64,000 bases of DNA, taken from assembly GCF_013466605.1 (NCBI RefSeq), contig NZ_CP059162.1, positions 4,216,001-4,280,000 on the forward strand, in the 5' to 3' direction. How positions within the stretch are numbered: position 1 is the first letter of the stretch; each line of letters opens with the position of its first letter. Under the pieces are notes generated by a model. The model ran no database searches, was not told the origin of the DNA, and saw nothing but the letters and a program-made list of their open reading frames with translations. Positions 1-8,221 of the stretch are shown here, in pieces. Source of the DNA: Pseudomonas chlororaphis subsp. aurantiaca (GTDB lineage Bacteria > Pseudomonadota > Gammaproteobacteria > Pseudomonadales > Pseudomonadaceae). The translations under genes and the position numbers were made by a program.

Positions 1-867
1 CGGCCCAAGGCCGGCGGCCTGGAGATTGTCGCCAACGGCCGCACCGAGTGGGTGGGTTCGCTGGAGCTGATCGAGGCGCCGGTGGACCTGGAAGCCATGC
101 GCAATACCGCACGGGTGATGATCGACCTGCAAGCCGATGTGCTGGCGGTGGTCGAGGCGGAAAGCCGCCCGGCCCTGCGCGACTTCAACACGGAAATCAT
201 CGGCGCCCTGGGCGGCCCGTTGTTCCGGCATGTGATGCTGATCGACGGCAACGATACGCGAGGCATCGACGTCGGCCTGATGACCGCCGAGGGCTACCCC
301 ATCGGCCAGCTGCGCAGCCATGTCGACGACACCGCGGCCAACGGCGAACTGATCTTTTCCCGCGATTGCGCGCAGTTCCAGATCCCGTTGCCCAGCGGTA
401 AACAGCTGTTTGTCCTGGTCAACCATCTGAAGAGCAAAGGCTTCGGCAGTCTCGCGGCTTCGGCGAAAAAACGCCTGGCCCAGGCCGAGCGGATCAAGCT
501 CATCTACCAGGCGCTGGTGGCCCAGGGCGAGGCCTATATCGCGGTGGTCGGCGACTTCAACGACACCCCGGACAGCGCGCCGCTGGAGCCTTTGCTCAAA
601 GGCACCGACCTGAAGGATGCCTTCGTCCATCCGGCCTTCGACGACGGCGGTTACCCCGGCACCTTCGACACCTGCAAGGCGGCGAACAAGATCGACTACC
701 TGCTGCTGTCTCCCGCGCTGTTCGCCACCGTCACCGCCGGCGGCGTGTGGCGCAAGGGCATGTGGCCGGGCAGCAAGCCCAAGCGCTGGGAGGTCTACCC
801 GCAGTTGGACAAGAAGGAAAATGCCGGCTCGGACCACGCGGCGGTGTGGGTCGACCTGGACCTGTAA
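1..867 (+). CDS. Endonuclease/exonuclease/phosphatase family protein (5' end outside window)
   Basis: The frame is open from the first base of the window, so the start lies outside; 288 codons remain. The residues expected of the DNase I-like EEP fold are present in order: a VVEAES segment near the start (catalytic Glu), GDFND in the middle, and SDHAAVW at the C-terminus (catalytic His). Members of this fold hydrolyse phosphodiester or phosphomonoester bonds in nucleic acids, lipids or inositol phosphates. The substrate cannot be told from this piece, and no signal peptide can be judged because the N-terminus is missing. Confidence 0.88.
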   Translation, partial: RPKAGGLEIVANGRTEWVGSLELIEAPVDLEAMRNTARVMIDLQADVLAVVEAESRPALRDFNTEIIGALGGPLFRHVMLIDGNDTRGIDVGLMTAEGYPIGQLRSHVDDTAANGELIFSRDCAQFQIPLPSGKQLFVLVNHLKSKGFGSLAASAKKRLAQAERIKLIYQALVAQGEAYIAVVGDFNDTPDSAPLEPLLKGTDLKDAFVHPAFDDGGYPGTFDTCKAANKIDYLLLSPALFATVTAGGVWRKGMWPGSKPKRWEVYPQLDKKENAGSDHAAVWVDLDL

Positions 868-940
868 GCCGAACCGGCCCTGATCGTGAGCGGGGCCTGA
901 GGCACGGCCTTGTCAGCCCTGGACGGGTGCGCTCGACGTC

Positions 941-1090
941 ATCGGCCAGCAGCGTCAAGGGCATTTCCACCGCGCGGATCGTGCTGTAGCCCTTGCGCGC
1001 CAGCTGGGTTATGAATCCGAGGCCGCCTTCAGTCGCGCCTTTCGCCGCGAGTTCGGGGTCGCTCCCTGCGAATACCGCTCACAGGCTTGA
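941..1090 (+). pseudogene. C-terminal remnant of an AraC-family transcription regulator
   Basis: One frame ending in TGA at 1088-1090 encodes the typical second helix-turn-helix of AraC regulators: ALARQLGYESEAAFSRAF, followed by RREFGVAP and a final YRSQA. This matches the conserved GYxSxxxFxRAFxRxFGxxP signature. Upstream the similarity fades and no start codon or sensor domain is present, so this is a decayed gene rather than a small protein. It lies between an EEP gene and the convergent prpF-like gene. Seen directly: the motif and the stop. Inferred: loss of the 5' part by deletion. Confidence 0.7.
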
Positions 1091-1122
1091 GCGGATTTGC
1101 TGCCATCTGCGGGATGCGGGGT

Positions 1123-2325
1123 TCAGCCCCGCCCTTGCAACGCCTCGAACAACGCCGCCGAGGCGTTGTACAGCGGCACCCGGCCCTTGAGCAGGATCTG
1201 CGCGCTGCGCCGGTAGGCGGCCGCGTCGATGCGCATCGAACCGCCCTCCTCGCGCGCGGTGATCAAGGTGTCCAGCACCCCCGCCGGGTTTTCGATCGAC
1301 ACCGGGTATTCCGCCGTGGTGGCGCCCAGGGGCTTGGGCGTCTTGAGCAGCTCGTGGGCCACGGTGCCTGGCGCCAGGCAGGCGGCGGCCAGGCAGCAAC
1401 CACCGGAGACGGCCAGCGAGGGATGGGCATTTTGCGGGGTGAAATAACGGGTGTTGATATCGCCCGCGCCCTGGGCCGGGCTGACGATGCAGATCTTCGG
1501 CAGGGTTTCGCTGCGTTGCAGCTCCTCGGCGCTCATCAGGGCGCCGCTGCGGTTGCGCAACTGCATGCGCAGGCCGCCCTGCACCATCAGGCCGATCAGC
1601 CGCGCCTTGAATTCGCCATCGGCATCCAGCTGCGCCGGGGTTTCCAGGCCGGTCTTGCCCAGGTCCGCGGCCTGGACGATGACCATCGGCACCGCCACAT
1701 CGAGGCAGGTGGCGCGCACGCCGTCGAGCAGGTCGATGCGCTGCCCGGTGGGAAACAGCTGGCCGGTCTTGGCCCCCACCGGGTCGCTGAGAAACAGGTC
1801 GACCCCGGGGAATACGCCATTGACCCCAGGAATCCGCGTATCGCTCAGCAGGCGACCGTCGCGGAACGCCAGGCGCGCGAGCATGGTGGTCTGGGTATTG
1901 CTGTTGAATATCTCGATCTGCGCGCTGTCCTCGTCCGGGCTCAGCCAGCCACGCTCCAGGGCATACAGGGGCAAGGCCGCGGACATGTTGCCGCAGTTGA
2001 CGCTCCAGTCGATCGCACTTTTACCCGCCGCCAGCTGCGCCAGGGTGCTGACCAGACGCGACTCGCCGGGCTGGCGCTCGGCAATGAACACCTTGTTGCT
2101 GGTGGGCCCGCCACGGCCCAGGCCGGTGATCTGGTTATTGCCCGGCAGGTCGCCACTCAACGGCACGCCCATCAGGTGGCGCAGCAGTTCCTCGACCAGC
2201 GCCGGGTCCTCGGGCAGGGTTTCGCGAGCCAGGATCAGCCCGGTGGACGTACCACCGCGCGCATGCCAGACCGGGAACTCAACGATACCGGCACGGATTT
2301 CAGGAAGGTCCAGTTCAAAAGGCAT
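1123..2325 (-). CDS. PrpF-family isomerase/tautomerase
   Basis: A 400-residue protein of the PrpF family, which has a diaminopimelate-epimerase-like two-domain fold and isomerises unsaturated tricarboxylates (2-methylaconitate, 3-methylitaconate, 4-oxalomesaconate). The family signature RGGTSTG is seen near residue 23. A Cys-containing NCGN motif follows near residue 110, and a GGCC pair sits in the second domain. No prpB/C/D, acnD or gal genes are adjacent, so the substrate is unknown and PrpF itself is not claimed. The gene is divergent from the DUF3302 gene. Confidence 0.82.
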   Translation of the reverse strand: MPFELDLPEIRAGIVEFPVWHARGGTSTGLILARETLPEDPALVEELLRHLMGVPLSGDLPGNNQITGLGRGGPTSNKVFIAERQPGESRLVSTLAQLAAGKSAIDWSVNCGNMSAALPLYALERGWLSPDEDSAQIEIFNSNTQTTMLARLAFRDGRLLSDTRIPGVNGVFPGVDLFLSDPVGAKTGQLFPTGQRIDLLDGVRATCLDVAVPMVIVQAADLGKTGLETPAQLDADGEFKARLIGLMVQGGLRMQLRNRSGALMSAEELQRSETLPKICIVSPAQGAGDINTRYFTPQNAHPSLAVSGGCCLAAACLAPGTVAHELLKTPKPLGATTAEYPVSIENPAGVLDTLITAREEGGSMRIDAAAYRRSAQILLKGRVPLYNASAALFEALQGRG

Positions 2326-2560
2326 GATCGGGCTCGCAGTGATGGACGACAGGCAGGGATCATAAACCGCGGCCTGCGCGAGCGCAGCTTTCCAGGTTCA
2401 GGGCTGCGCGCGCGTCCTGGAAGGCAGCCCGGCAGATGAACGAACTTGAACTAGTATGGATTGCGTAAGGCCCGCGCCATCGAGCTGTCCCATGGCCGTG
2501 GCTGATCAAGAGGCTTCAAAAGCGGTTGCGTGCGAGCTGAAGGCTTCCGGGAGGCGAATC

Positions 2561-2914
2561 ATGCTCGATCAGATTGCGCTGGGCATGCTTATCTTCGCCG
2601 GGATAGTCCTGTTCTACGGAATCATCGTCCTGCACGACATTCCCTACGAAATTGCCGTCCATCGGAACCACCCCCACCAGGATGCGATTCACGCGGCAGG
2701 CTGGGTCAGCCTGTTCACGCTCCATGCCCTGTGGCCGTTCCTGTGGATCTGGGCCATGTTGTACCGCGAGGATCGGGGCTGGGGCTTTGCCACCGACAAG
2801 GCGCGGATGCAGGCCGAAAAGGATCTGGCGCAAGAGCTGGCCGAGCTGCGACAGCGGGTCGAGCGACTGGAGGGACAACCCCAGGCCGGGTCCCGCCCGG
2901 AAGGGAAAATGTGA
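2561..2914 (+). CDS. DUF3302 inner-membrane protein (YiaW-like)
   Basis: A 117-residue protein with two hydrophobic segments: residues about 5-25 (LGMLIFAGIVLFYGIIVL), and a second around 45-65 ending in a WAMLYRED turn. The C-terminus is a short, charged coiled-coil-like stretch. The ATG at 2561 follows a GGGAGGCG ribosome-binding site; the frame opens further upstream but without such a site. It ends 3 bp before the HlyD-like gene. This pairing matches E. coli yiaW-yiaV, so the two probably form one membrane unit. The function of DUF3302 is not known. Confidence 0.85.
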   Translation: MLDQIALGMLIFAGIVLFYGIIVLHDIPYEIAVHRNHPHQDAIHAAGWVSLFTLHALWPFLWIWAMLYREDRGWGFATDKARMQAEKDLAQELAELRQRVERLEGQPQAGSRPEGKM

Positions 2915-2917
2915 CCC

Positions 2918-3877
2918 ATGGACCTGTTACTGATCCTGACCTACACCGCCATCTGCGTGGCCATCTTCAAGATCTTCCGTATCCCGCTGAACAAATGGAC
3001 GGTGCCCACCGCCGTGCTGGGCGGCGTGATCTTGATCGGCGCGCTGATTTTCCTGATGAACTACAACCACCCCTATTCGGAAGTGGCGCGCTCCTACTTC
3101 GTCTCGGTGCCCGTGATCCCGGTCGTCACTGGTCGGGTGATCGAGGTGCCGGTCCAGGGCAACACGCCGCTGGAGCCAGGCGACGTGCTGTTTCGCATCG
3201 ACCCCGAGCCTTTCGAGAACCGGCTCAAGTCACTCAAGGCCCAGCAACTGGCCGCGCGGGGCGACCTGTACCGGATCAACGAGTTGATCAGGCGCAACTT
3301 CGGCACTCGCCGCGAGCAGGAAGCCGCGATTGCCCGGGTCGACGACCTGCAGGCTCAGATCGACAACGCCCAGTTCGAGCTGGACAGCACCGTGGTCCGC
3401 GCCCCGAGCAGAGGCTTCGTCACCCATGTGTCGCTGCGCCCGGGGATGATGGCGAGCAAGCTGCCCCTTCGCCCGTCGATGGTGTTCATTCCCGACGAGG
3501 GCCATTATTTTTCCGCCTGGATGCGCCAGAACAGCCTGCTGCGCCTGGTCCCGGGAGACGAGGCGGAAGTGGCGTTCGACGGCATACCCGGCAGGGTGTT
3601 CAAGGGCCGGGTCAAGAACGTCATCACGGTGATCGGCGAAGGACAGGTACAGCCGTCCGGCACCCTGCTGAGCTACACCGGCTCCCCGCCGCCGGGGCGG
3701 GTGCCGGTGGTCATTGAAATCACCGACCCGGACTACCTGCCCTACGCCAAACTCATGCCCGGTGGCGCCTATGGCCAGGCGGCGCTCTACAGCCAGCACT
3801 TCCACCATGTGGCGATCATGCGCAAGATCCTCCTGCGCATGTCGGCCTGGATGAACTACATCTTTCCGTTCCATTGA
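2918..3877 (+). CDS. HlyD-family membrane fusion protein (YiaV-like)
   Basis: A 319-residue periplasmic adaptor of an efflux/secretion type. Two N-terminal hydrophobic segments (about residues 2-20 and 30-48) are followed by a lipoyl-like half (VTGRVIEVPVQGNTPLEPGD). A short helical hairpin (about residues 100-150) comes next, then the returning lipoyl strand (VRAPSRGFVTHVSLRPG) and a beta-barrel region. The hairpin is short for an adaptor that must reach an outer-membrane channel, and no ABC, MFS or TolC-like gene is adjacent. The gene is coupled to the DUF3302 gene. The transported substrate is unknown. Confidence 0.85.
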   Translation: MDLLLILTYTAICVAIFKIFRIPLNKWTVPTAVLGGVILIGALIFLMNYNHPYSEVARSYFVSVPVIPVVTGRVIEVPVQGNTPLEPGDVLFRIDPEPFENRLKSLKAQQLAARGDLYRINELIRRNFGTRREQEAAIARVDDLQAQIDNAQFELDSTVVRAPSRGFVTHVSLRPGMMASKLPLRPSMVFIPDEGHYFSAWMRQNSLLRLVPGDEAEVAFDGIPGRVFKGRVKNVITVIGEGQVQPSGTLLSYTGSPPPGRVPVVIEITDPDYLPYAKLMPGGAYGQAALYSQHFHHVAIMRKILLRMSAWMNYIFPFH

Positions 3878-4040
3878 TGAGCTGGGATCGGGGCTGATAT
3901 TCGGTGCGTTGCGAGTCCAGCTTGATTTCACTATCGGTCGAGTGGGCGTTTTCGCCTGTGGGCCTCAACAGATAAAGCGGGTGGGCCGCTTGTTTCTATT
4001 CTCTCTATACTCGCTGCCCAGGATGATAGTCAGAGCGCAA

Positions 4041-4526
4041 ATGATGCCCGCCACACCCGATAAAAATTCCCAGGTCATTTTGATCCCGGCTCGACAAAGC
4101 GACTCGGACAATCTTGTAGCCATTCGAATCGAGGCCATGCGCGAAAGCCTGGAACGTGTTGGACGATTTGATCCGGTACGCGCGCGCGAACGCTTTCTTA
4201 GCGGCTTTGAAGCCCGCAATACACGCTACATCGAGGTATCTGGAGAGAGGGTTGGTTTTGTCGTGGTCAAGCACCGGCACACTGAACTCTTGCTCGACCA
4301 CTTGTATGTGAGACCAAACGCGCAGGGATCAGGGATAGGCTCTGCTGTTCTCGCCCAGATTTTCAAAGAGGCGGATATGGCTGGGCTCCCTATCAGAGTG
4401 GGTGCTCTCAAAGAAAGCGCTTCGAATCGTTTTTATACCCGCCATGGTTTCCAACTCATCGAAAGCGGTGAGTTCGACAATTACTATGTTCGCCAGTGTG
4501 TTCCGATGGTTGGCCCAGCTTGCTAG
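4041..4526 (+). CDS. GNAT-family N-acetyltransferase
   Basis: A 161-residue GNAT acetyltransferase. The acetyl-CoA-binding motif A is seen as LYVRPNAQGSGIGSAVL, and the C-terminal ASNRFYTRHGFQLI segment matches motif B. The start is uncertain: ATG codons at 4023, 4041 and 4044 are all in frame and none has a strong ribosome-binding site; 4041 gives a normal family length. The coding sequence is less GC-rich than the flanking core genes. The acceptor substrate is unknown. Confidence 0.85.
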   Translation: MMPATPDKNSQVILIPARQSDSDNLVAIRIEAMRESLERVGRFDPVRARERFLSGFEARNTRYIEVSGERVGFVVVKHRHTELLLDHLYVRPNAQGSGIGSAVLAQIFKEADMAGLPIRVGALKESASNRFYTRHGFQLIESGEFDNYYVRQCVPMVGPAC

Positions 4527-4697
4527 CCGGGGCGTCATGCACCTCGACGTAGGTTCTTACCCACTCTGGACTCAACGCAGGCATCCACAACGGCGTGCCT
4601 TGCCCCTGCATGGGAAGCAAGCGACCTTAGTGTTTTCCCTGCTCACCCAATGCGAACATGCCGTTCGATATACCAAGACAACAGGGAGGCTTCACCC

Positions 4698-5309
4698 ATG
4701 AGCGCTACTTCTTCGCTCTGGTTTTTTGTCGTGCCATTCGCGATTGCGGCTGCAATCCCCGGCCCCGCTCAGGGAGCCCTGCTAGGGCAAGTGGTGTCAC
4801 GCGGCGCAAGGGCGACGCTGCCCTTCATCGCAGGCATGGTGCTGGGCAATGCTGTCTGGCTGGTGGTCGCCACCCTCGGTCTTGCGGCACTGGCGCTGCA
4901 GTTCGAGCAGGTGTTCATTGCCGTGAAATGGCTGGGTGTCGCCTTTATCCTGTTCATCGCCTGGAACTTGTGGTCAAAGAACACCGAACACCTTCAAGCC
5001 CCCCCAAAGCGCTCGGCAGGCCGGGGTCTGCTTGCAGGCGCTGTGCTGACGCTGAGCAATCCAAAAGCGGTCGTATTTTTCGGTGCGGTGTTGCCTCACG
5101 CATTCGATCTGACGGTACTGTCCTGGCCAGAAGTCATCCTGATTACCGCGCTCGGCATCGGCATCGATCTCACCGTCCAATTGGCGTACCTCGTTACGGC
5201 ATCACGCATCAAGAACGCCATACGATCTCCAAAGGCAATGAAGCGACTGAACAGAACCTCAGCTGGGGTAATGACAGGGTGTGCGGGCTGGATGGCCGTT
5301 TCGCGCTGA
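4698..5309 (+). CDS. LysE-family translocator
   Basis: A 203-residue integral membrane protein of the LysE/RhtB amino acid exporter family. The start is supported by a GGGAGG site 8 bp upstream. The N-terminal helix carries the family pattern IPGPAQGAL, followed by the loop (GxxxxxP...GMVLGNAVW) and the SNPKAVVFFGAVLP motif of the fourth helix. Five to six transmembrane segments are apparent. The exported substrate (amino acid or related metabolite) cannot be told from sequence. It is followed by a stem-loop at 5323-5348. Confidence 0.88.
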   Translation: MSATSSLWFFVVPFAIAAAIPGPAQGALLGQVVSRGARATLPFIAGMVLGNAVWLVVATLGLAALALQFEQVFIAVKWLGVAFILFIAWNLWSKNTEHLQAPPKRSAGRGLLAGAVLTLSNPKAVVFFGAVLPHAFDLTVLSWPEVILITALGIGIDLTVQLAYLVTASRIKNAIRSPKAMKRLNRTSAGVMTGCAGWMAVSR

Positions 5310-5322
5310 TGGTCTCTGCAGT

Positions 5323-5348
5323 AAGGCTTTGCAAACCTGCAAAGCCTT
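5323..5348 (+). terminator. Stem-loop after the LysE-type gene
   Basis: A perfect 10-bp inverted repeat, AAGGCTTTGC / GCAAAGCCTT, with a 6-base loop, begins 14 bp after the stop codon. There is no clear T-run behind it, so it may act as a weak or bidirectional terminator with the convergent GNAT gene. Confidence 0.55.
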
Positions 5349-5400
5349 CACTCTTCGCCGTTGACCGGCTACACCAACCATCTGCCCTTCAATGAGCGGG

Positions 5401-5862
5401 TTACGTGACATCGGCTAATGACTTCACATGAGTGGCAAAATCATCCTGTATCGGTTGAAACCCGCAGCGAAGGTAAAATGCAGCGCCCTCCGGAGTATCC
5501 GTGGATAGGCGCACGACACGAAATCGCTGAGCCGCATATTCCAGAAGCCGCTGCACCAGGGCTTTACCCACACTCTGCCCCCTTGCTGCTCGCGCGACGT
5601 ATACCCTCCGTAGCCTGCCGATGTCCGGCCCGGCATATGGATCATATGAAAGACCGCCCATGGCAAGCAGTTGCCCGTCGCGGAAAGCGCCCAAAAGGCA
5701 TTCACCCGGTTGATCGAATCGATTGGTCCCGTTTTTCCAATCCGCAACCAAGCGCGTGAGAAACCTGAAACCTTCTGCAACGGCCTCTGCTTCCAGTTCC
5801 AGGATTTCCGGAGCAAGCGCTGAGATCTGACGTATCGCCAGTTCACCCGTTGACCTAACCAC
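5401..5862 (-). CDS. GNAT-family N-acetyltransferase
   Basis: A 153-residue acetyltransferase. Motif A reads RLRRVYVARAARGQSVGKAL, and the C-terminus carries the TPEGAAFYLRCGFQPI motif B typical of small GNAT enzymes. The frame begins at a GTG (5862) preceded by a GGGGAT stretch, taken as the start. It is convergent with the LysE gene. Base composition is close to its accessory neighbours. The substrate is unknown. Confidence 0.82.
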   Translation of the reverse strand: MVRSTGELAIRQISALAPEILELEAEAVAEGFRFLTRLVADWKNGTNRFDQPGECLLGAFRDGQLLAMGGLSYDPYAGPDIGRLRRVYVARAARGQSVGKALVQRLLEYAAQRFRVVRLSTDTPEGAAFYLRCGFQPIQDDFATHVKSLADVT

Positions 5863-6163
5863 TCAATATCCCCGTGCTTGTTTTGCCCCCCTGCCTGACG
5901 CATCTGCGCGGACAATACGTCCAGCCTTCAAGATTAACTCTCGGGAGATTTTTTACAGGCTCTGGCCCCAAAGGGGACATCCGCGAAAGACAGCAATCGG
6001 CCAAAAGTAGTCGGTGGACAGACTAGGGGCAAATAGATGGTGTCCTGCTACCCTCTTTACCGTAGTCGGGCTTGCCGTCATCCCAATCGCGTTATCCCTC
6101 GATAGATCTCGCGCTTACCACGACATGACATGTCAACTAATGAGAGAGTGTCAGGATAGCGCC
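5863..6163. other. Intergenic region at the left edge of the accessory island
   Basis: About 300 bp without a supported gene. A weak open frame runs through the second half in phase with the downstream zinc-ribbon gene, but it lacks a ribosome-binding site and gives no recognisable protein. A GGCCCCAAAGGGGACATCC stretch near 5963 forms a short hairpin (CCCC AAA GGGG) of unknown role. Confidence 0.4.
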
Positions 6164-6523
6164 ATGAAAGTTCGATGCCCTAGCTGTGGTTATATCGCAG
6201 ACAAGCTTCCACCAAGCCTTAGGTGTCCTAAATGCGACAATTTTTCCCACGACTGGCTGATTTATGATTGGGAAAGTTTTGCTTCAATGAAGCGCCGACA
6301 TATTAGATATAACTTATTCATTATTGGCATGACTCTAATTAATTTGCTTGTGGCGATCATTTTGAAATCAACCGATGCACTTCAATGGTTATTCAGCTTG
6401 TTGCTTATCCCAGCCATTATCAGTTTGTTTTATTGTCGAAAACAGCTTGATAGTGAATCGGAGTATGAGGGGCATAGAGGCAGGGCTTTACTTTTCTGGC
6501 TTTCCGGTTTCGGGGGTATCTAA
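6164..6523 (+). CDS. Hypothetical zinc-ribbon membrane protein
   Basis: A 119-residue protein not assigned to a named family. It starts with a four-cysteine zinc ribbon (CPSCGY near residue 5, CPKCDN near residue 22). Two hydrophobic helices follow (about residues 49-67 and 73-90), then a charged tail. The ATG at 6164 has an AGGAT site at the right distance; an earlier in-frame ATG at 6125 is possible. The gene is markedly AT-rich compared with the surrounding chromosome, which suggests transfer. It is the last intact gene before the insertion sequence. Confidence 0.65.
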   Translation: MKVRCPSCGYIADKLPPSLRCPKCDNFSHDWLIYDWESFASMKRRHIRYNLFIIGMTLINLLVAIILKSTDALQWLFSLLLIPAIISLFYCRKQLDSESEYEGHRGRALLFWLSGFGGI

Positions 6524-6681
6524 AGCGGCTAACAAGTCGCATATGGCCTCTCCCTACACGTGGTGAGTAATGCCTTCCAATCCTGTCGTCAGTGCGATTG
6601 CATCCTTATATCTGGTCGCTGTTGGGCTTGCTCGCCCTGGCCACTGGACTTGCCCCTACAAAACCGGACACCAACTCCCCG

Positions 6682-7557
6682 TTAAATTGATGCTGGCGCC
6701 AAGCGCCTGAACTCCCTCGGTGAACGGTAATTCAAGGCGCTGTGCGGATGCTGCTCGTTGTAATGCTCGAAGGCAATTGCCAAGTTACGCAACGCCGTTT
6801 CTCGATCCGGCTTGGGCATGTGCGCCACGTAGTCACGCTTGATCGTCTTCACGAAGCTCTCGGCCATGCCGTTGCTCTGCGGGCTGCGCACCGGGGTGGT
6901 CACCGGCTGCAAGCCGATCTGTCGAGCAAACAGGCGTGTCTGTTCGGCGGTGTACGCCGAGCCGTTGTCGCTTAGCCATTGCACCGGCGTGACGGGCAGT
7001 TGATCACCAAAGCGCTTCTCCACGCTTTCCAGCATCAAGTCGCGGATATCATCGCCGCTGTACCCGGTCGGGCTCGCGACCCAGCCGATGGCCTCGCGAT
7101 CACAGCAGTCCAGGGCGAAGGTCACGCTCAGTTTGGCCCCGTCCTCGCAGCGGAACTCAAAGCCGTCCGAGCACCAACGCGTATCGCTGGTTTTCACCGC
7201 AATACGGCCTTCGTGCCGACGCGGCACGCCGGGCTGTTTGAGTCGACGTTCCAACAGCAAGTTGTGATCACGCATGACCCGGTAAACTCGTTTCACGTTG
7301 ATCGCCGGCAGCGACTGGGTTTCACGGGCGCGACGCAGCAATCCCCAGACACGACGGTAGCCATAGCTGGGAAGCTCGCTGACCTGTTGCTGGATTTCGA
7401 CCACCAGCGCAGCATCGTCCACAGGCCTACTTCGCCGTACTTTGGGCGATACCGATTGCTTGATTCGAACCGTTAATTGCGAGCGCGCCACACCGAGACA
7501 TTCGCTGACCAGCTTCACTGGTCGTCCCCCGGCAACAAGGGTGAGTGCGCAATCCAT
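6682..7557 (-). CDS. IS3-family transposase OrfB (DDE integrase domain)
   Basis: A 291-residue OrfB with an N-terminal HTH_21-like region ([13 protein letters not shown]) and an rve integrase core. The three catalytic acids are visible: Asp in [10 protein letters not shown], Asp in WLSDNGSAY, and Glu in [12 protein letters not shown]. The reading frame is -1 relative to orfA and overlaps it by 43 bp. In IS2 relatives the two frames are joined by programmed -1 frameshifting to make the active OrfAB transposase. Both frames look intact, so the element may still be functional. Confidence 0.92.
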   Translation of the reverse strand: MDCALTLVAGGRPVKLVSECLGVARSQLTVRIKQSVSPKVRRSRPVDDAALVVEIQQQVSELPSYGYRRVWGLLRRARETQSLPAINVKRVYRVMRDHNLLLERRLKQPGVPRRHEGRIAVKTSDTRWCSDGFEFRCEDGAKLSVTFALDCCDREAIGWVASPTGYSGDDIRDLMLESVEKRFGDQLPVTPVQWLSDNGSAYTAEQTRLFARQIGLQPVTTPVRSPQSNGMAESFVKTIKRDYVAHMPKPDRETALRNLAIAFEHYNEQHPHSALNYRSPREFRRLAPASI

Positions 7558-7907
7558 TTTCGCGACCGGGCGATCTCCACGGCCTCTTTGAGGATTTCGG
7601 CTTCCATCGTTTTCTTGCCCAGCATCCGTTGCAGTTCACGGATCTGCTTGAGCGCATCGCTCAGCTCGGAGGCAGGCACCACGGCTTCGCCAGCACTGAC
7701 CGCCGACAGGCTGCCGTCCTGATACAGCTTGCGCCACAAGAACAGCTGATTGGCATTGATGCCGTTGCGCCGAGCGACGACCGACACACTTTGTCCTGGC
7801 TCAAGGCTCTCGCGAACCATGGCCAGCTTTTGCTCTGGGCTCCAGCGGCGCCGCCGCTCCTGGCCCAAAAGCTCCCCACTCTTATCGTTGCTGTTAGTCA
7901 TAAACAT
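7515..7907 (-). CDS. IS3-family transposase OrfA (HTH_Tnp_1)
   Basis: A 130-residue DNA-binding protein. Its N-terminal helix-turn-helix reads [20 protein letters not shown] and [18 protein letters not shown] leucine-rich helix near residues 85-110 ([20 protein letters not shown]) is of the type used for dimerisation. Near its end the message contains CGAAAATGG: an A4 run where a -1 shift would enter the orfB frame, whose ATG lies in the same run. OrfA alone usually represses transposition. Confidence 0.92.
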   Translation of the reverse strand: MFMTNSNDKSGELLGQERRRRWSPEQKLAMVRESLEPGQSVSVVARRNGINANQLFLWRKLYQDGSLSAVSAGEAVVPASELSDALKQIRELQRMLGKKTMEAEILKEAVEIARSRKWIAHSPLLPGDDQ

Positions 7908-7971
7908 AACCGTTTGCCTATCCCTTATCGTAAGGGGGAAACAGTGTCCTGTCTTTCATGGGGCTCGTTCA

Positions 7972-8221
7972 AAAGGCATACCACGACCATTTGAGCACAG
8001 GGGACTCGACTACGGCACACTGGGGTTCTACAAGATTGGAACTACTGGTTGACCTACTCCATAAAATGGCCATAGTTCTTAAATACGACTTCGATAAGAC
8101 CCACATCAAAAACTCGTCTTATGCACCGGGCTATCACTTTGAGACTGAAGGTCAGCAGGCAGCAATTCGTAAAGGCCTAATGGAGGTAGTGGCGGGGGAG
8201 CGTCCACGCCTATACAGATAG
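7972..8221 (+). pseudogene. C-terminal fragment of a small gene truncated at the IS border
   Basis: Directly after the IS end a frame stays open to TAG at 8219-8221 and encodes about 82 residues. It contains LELLVDLLHKMAIVLKYDF, then DKTHIKNSSYAPG, and a C-terminal helix. From memory this resembles the C-terminal half of DUF6680-type proteins; no search was possible. No plausible N-terminal half lies on the other side of the IS, and the first in-frame ATG lies inside the IS. A fragment left by insertion plus deletion is the likeliest reading. A short expressed protein from 8066 is less likely. Confidence 0.5.

Larger units (their letters stand above)
6645..7971 (-). mobile_element. IS3-family insertion sequence, IS2 group
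   Basis: A 1327-bp element carrying overlapping orfA and orfB on the minus strand. The ends are imperfect inverted repeats. The end behind orfB begins TGGACTTGCCCC and continues with a GGACACC segment. The end upstream of orfA, read inward, begins TGAACGAGCCCC and continues with GGACACTG. The right-end sequence resembles the published IS2 terminal repeat. The 5 bp outside each end (GCCAC and AAAGG) do not match, so no target-site duplication is visible. The exact outer boundaries are inferred from the repeat alignment. Confidence 0.82.

Noticed and set aside
1123..2325. Assigning prpF of the methylcitrate cycle to the PrpF-family gene
   Set aside because: No prpB, prpC, prpD or acnD is adjacent, and the family has several substrates.
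5424..5915. A 163-codon frame overlapping the minus-strand GNAT gene
   Set aside because: The +1 frame of the same strand has the GNAT motifs; this one has none and reflects shared base composition.
6010..6163. N-terminal extension of the zinc-ribbon protein to 6014
   Set aside because: There is no ribosome-binding site or membrane/secretion signal, and the extension does not resemble the folded part; ATG 6164 is better placed.
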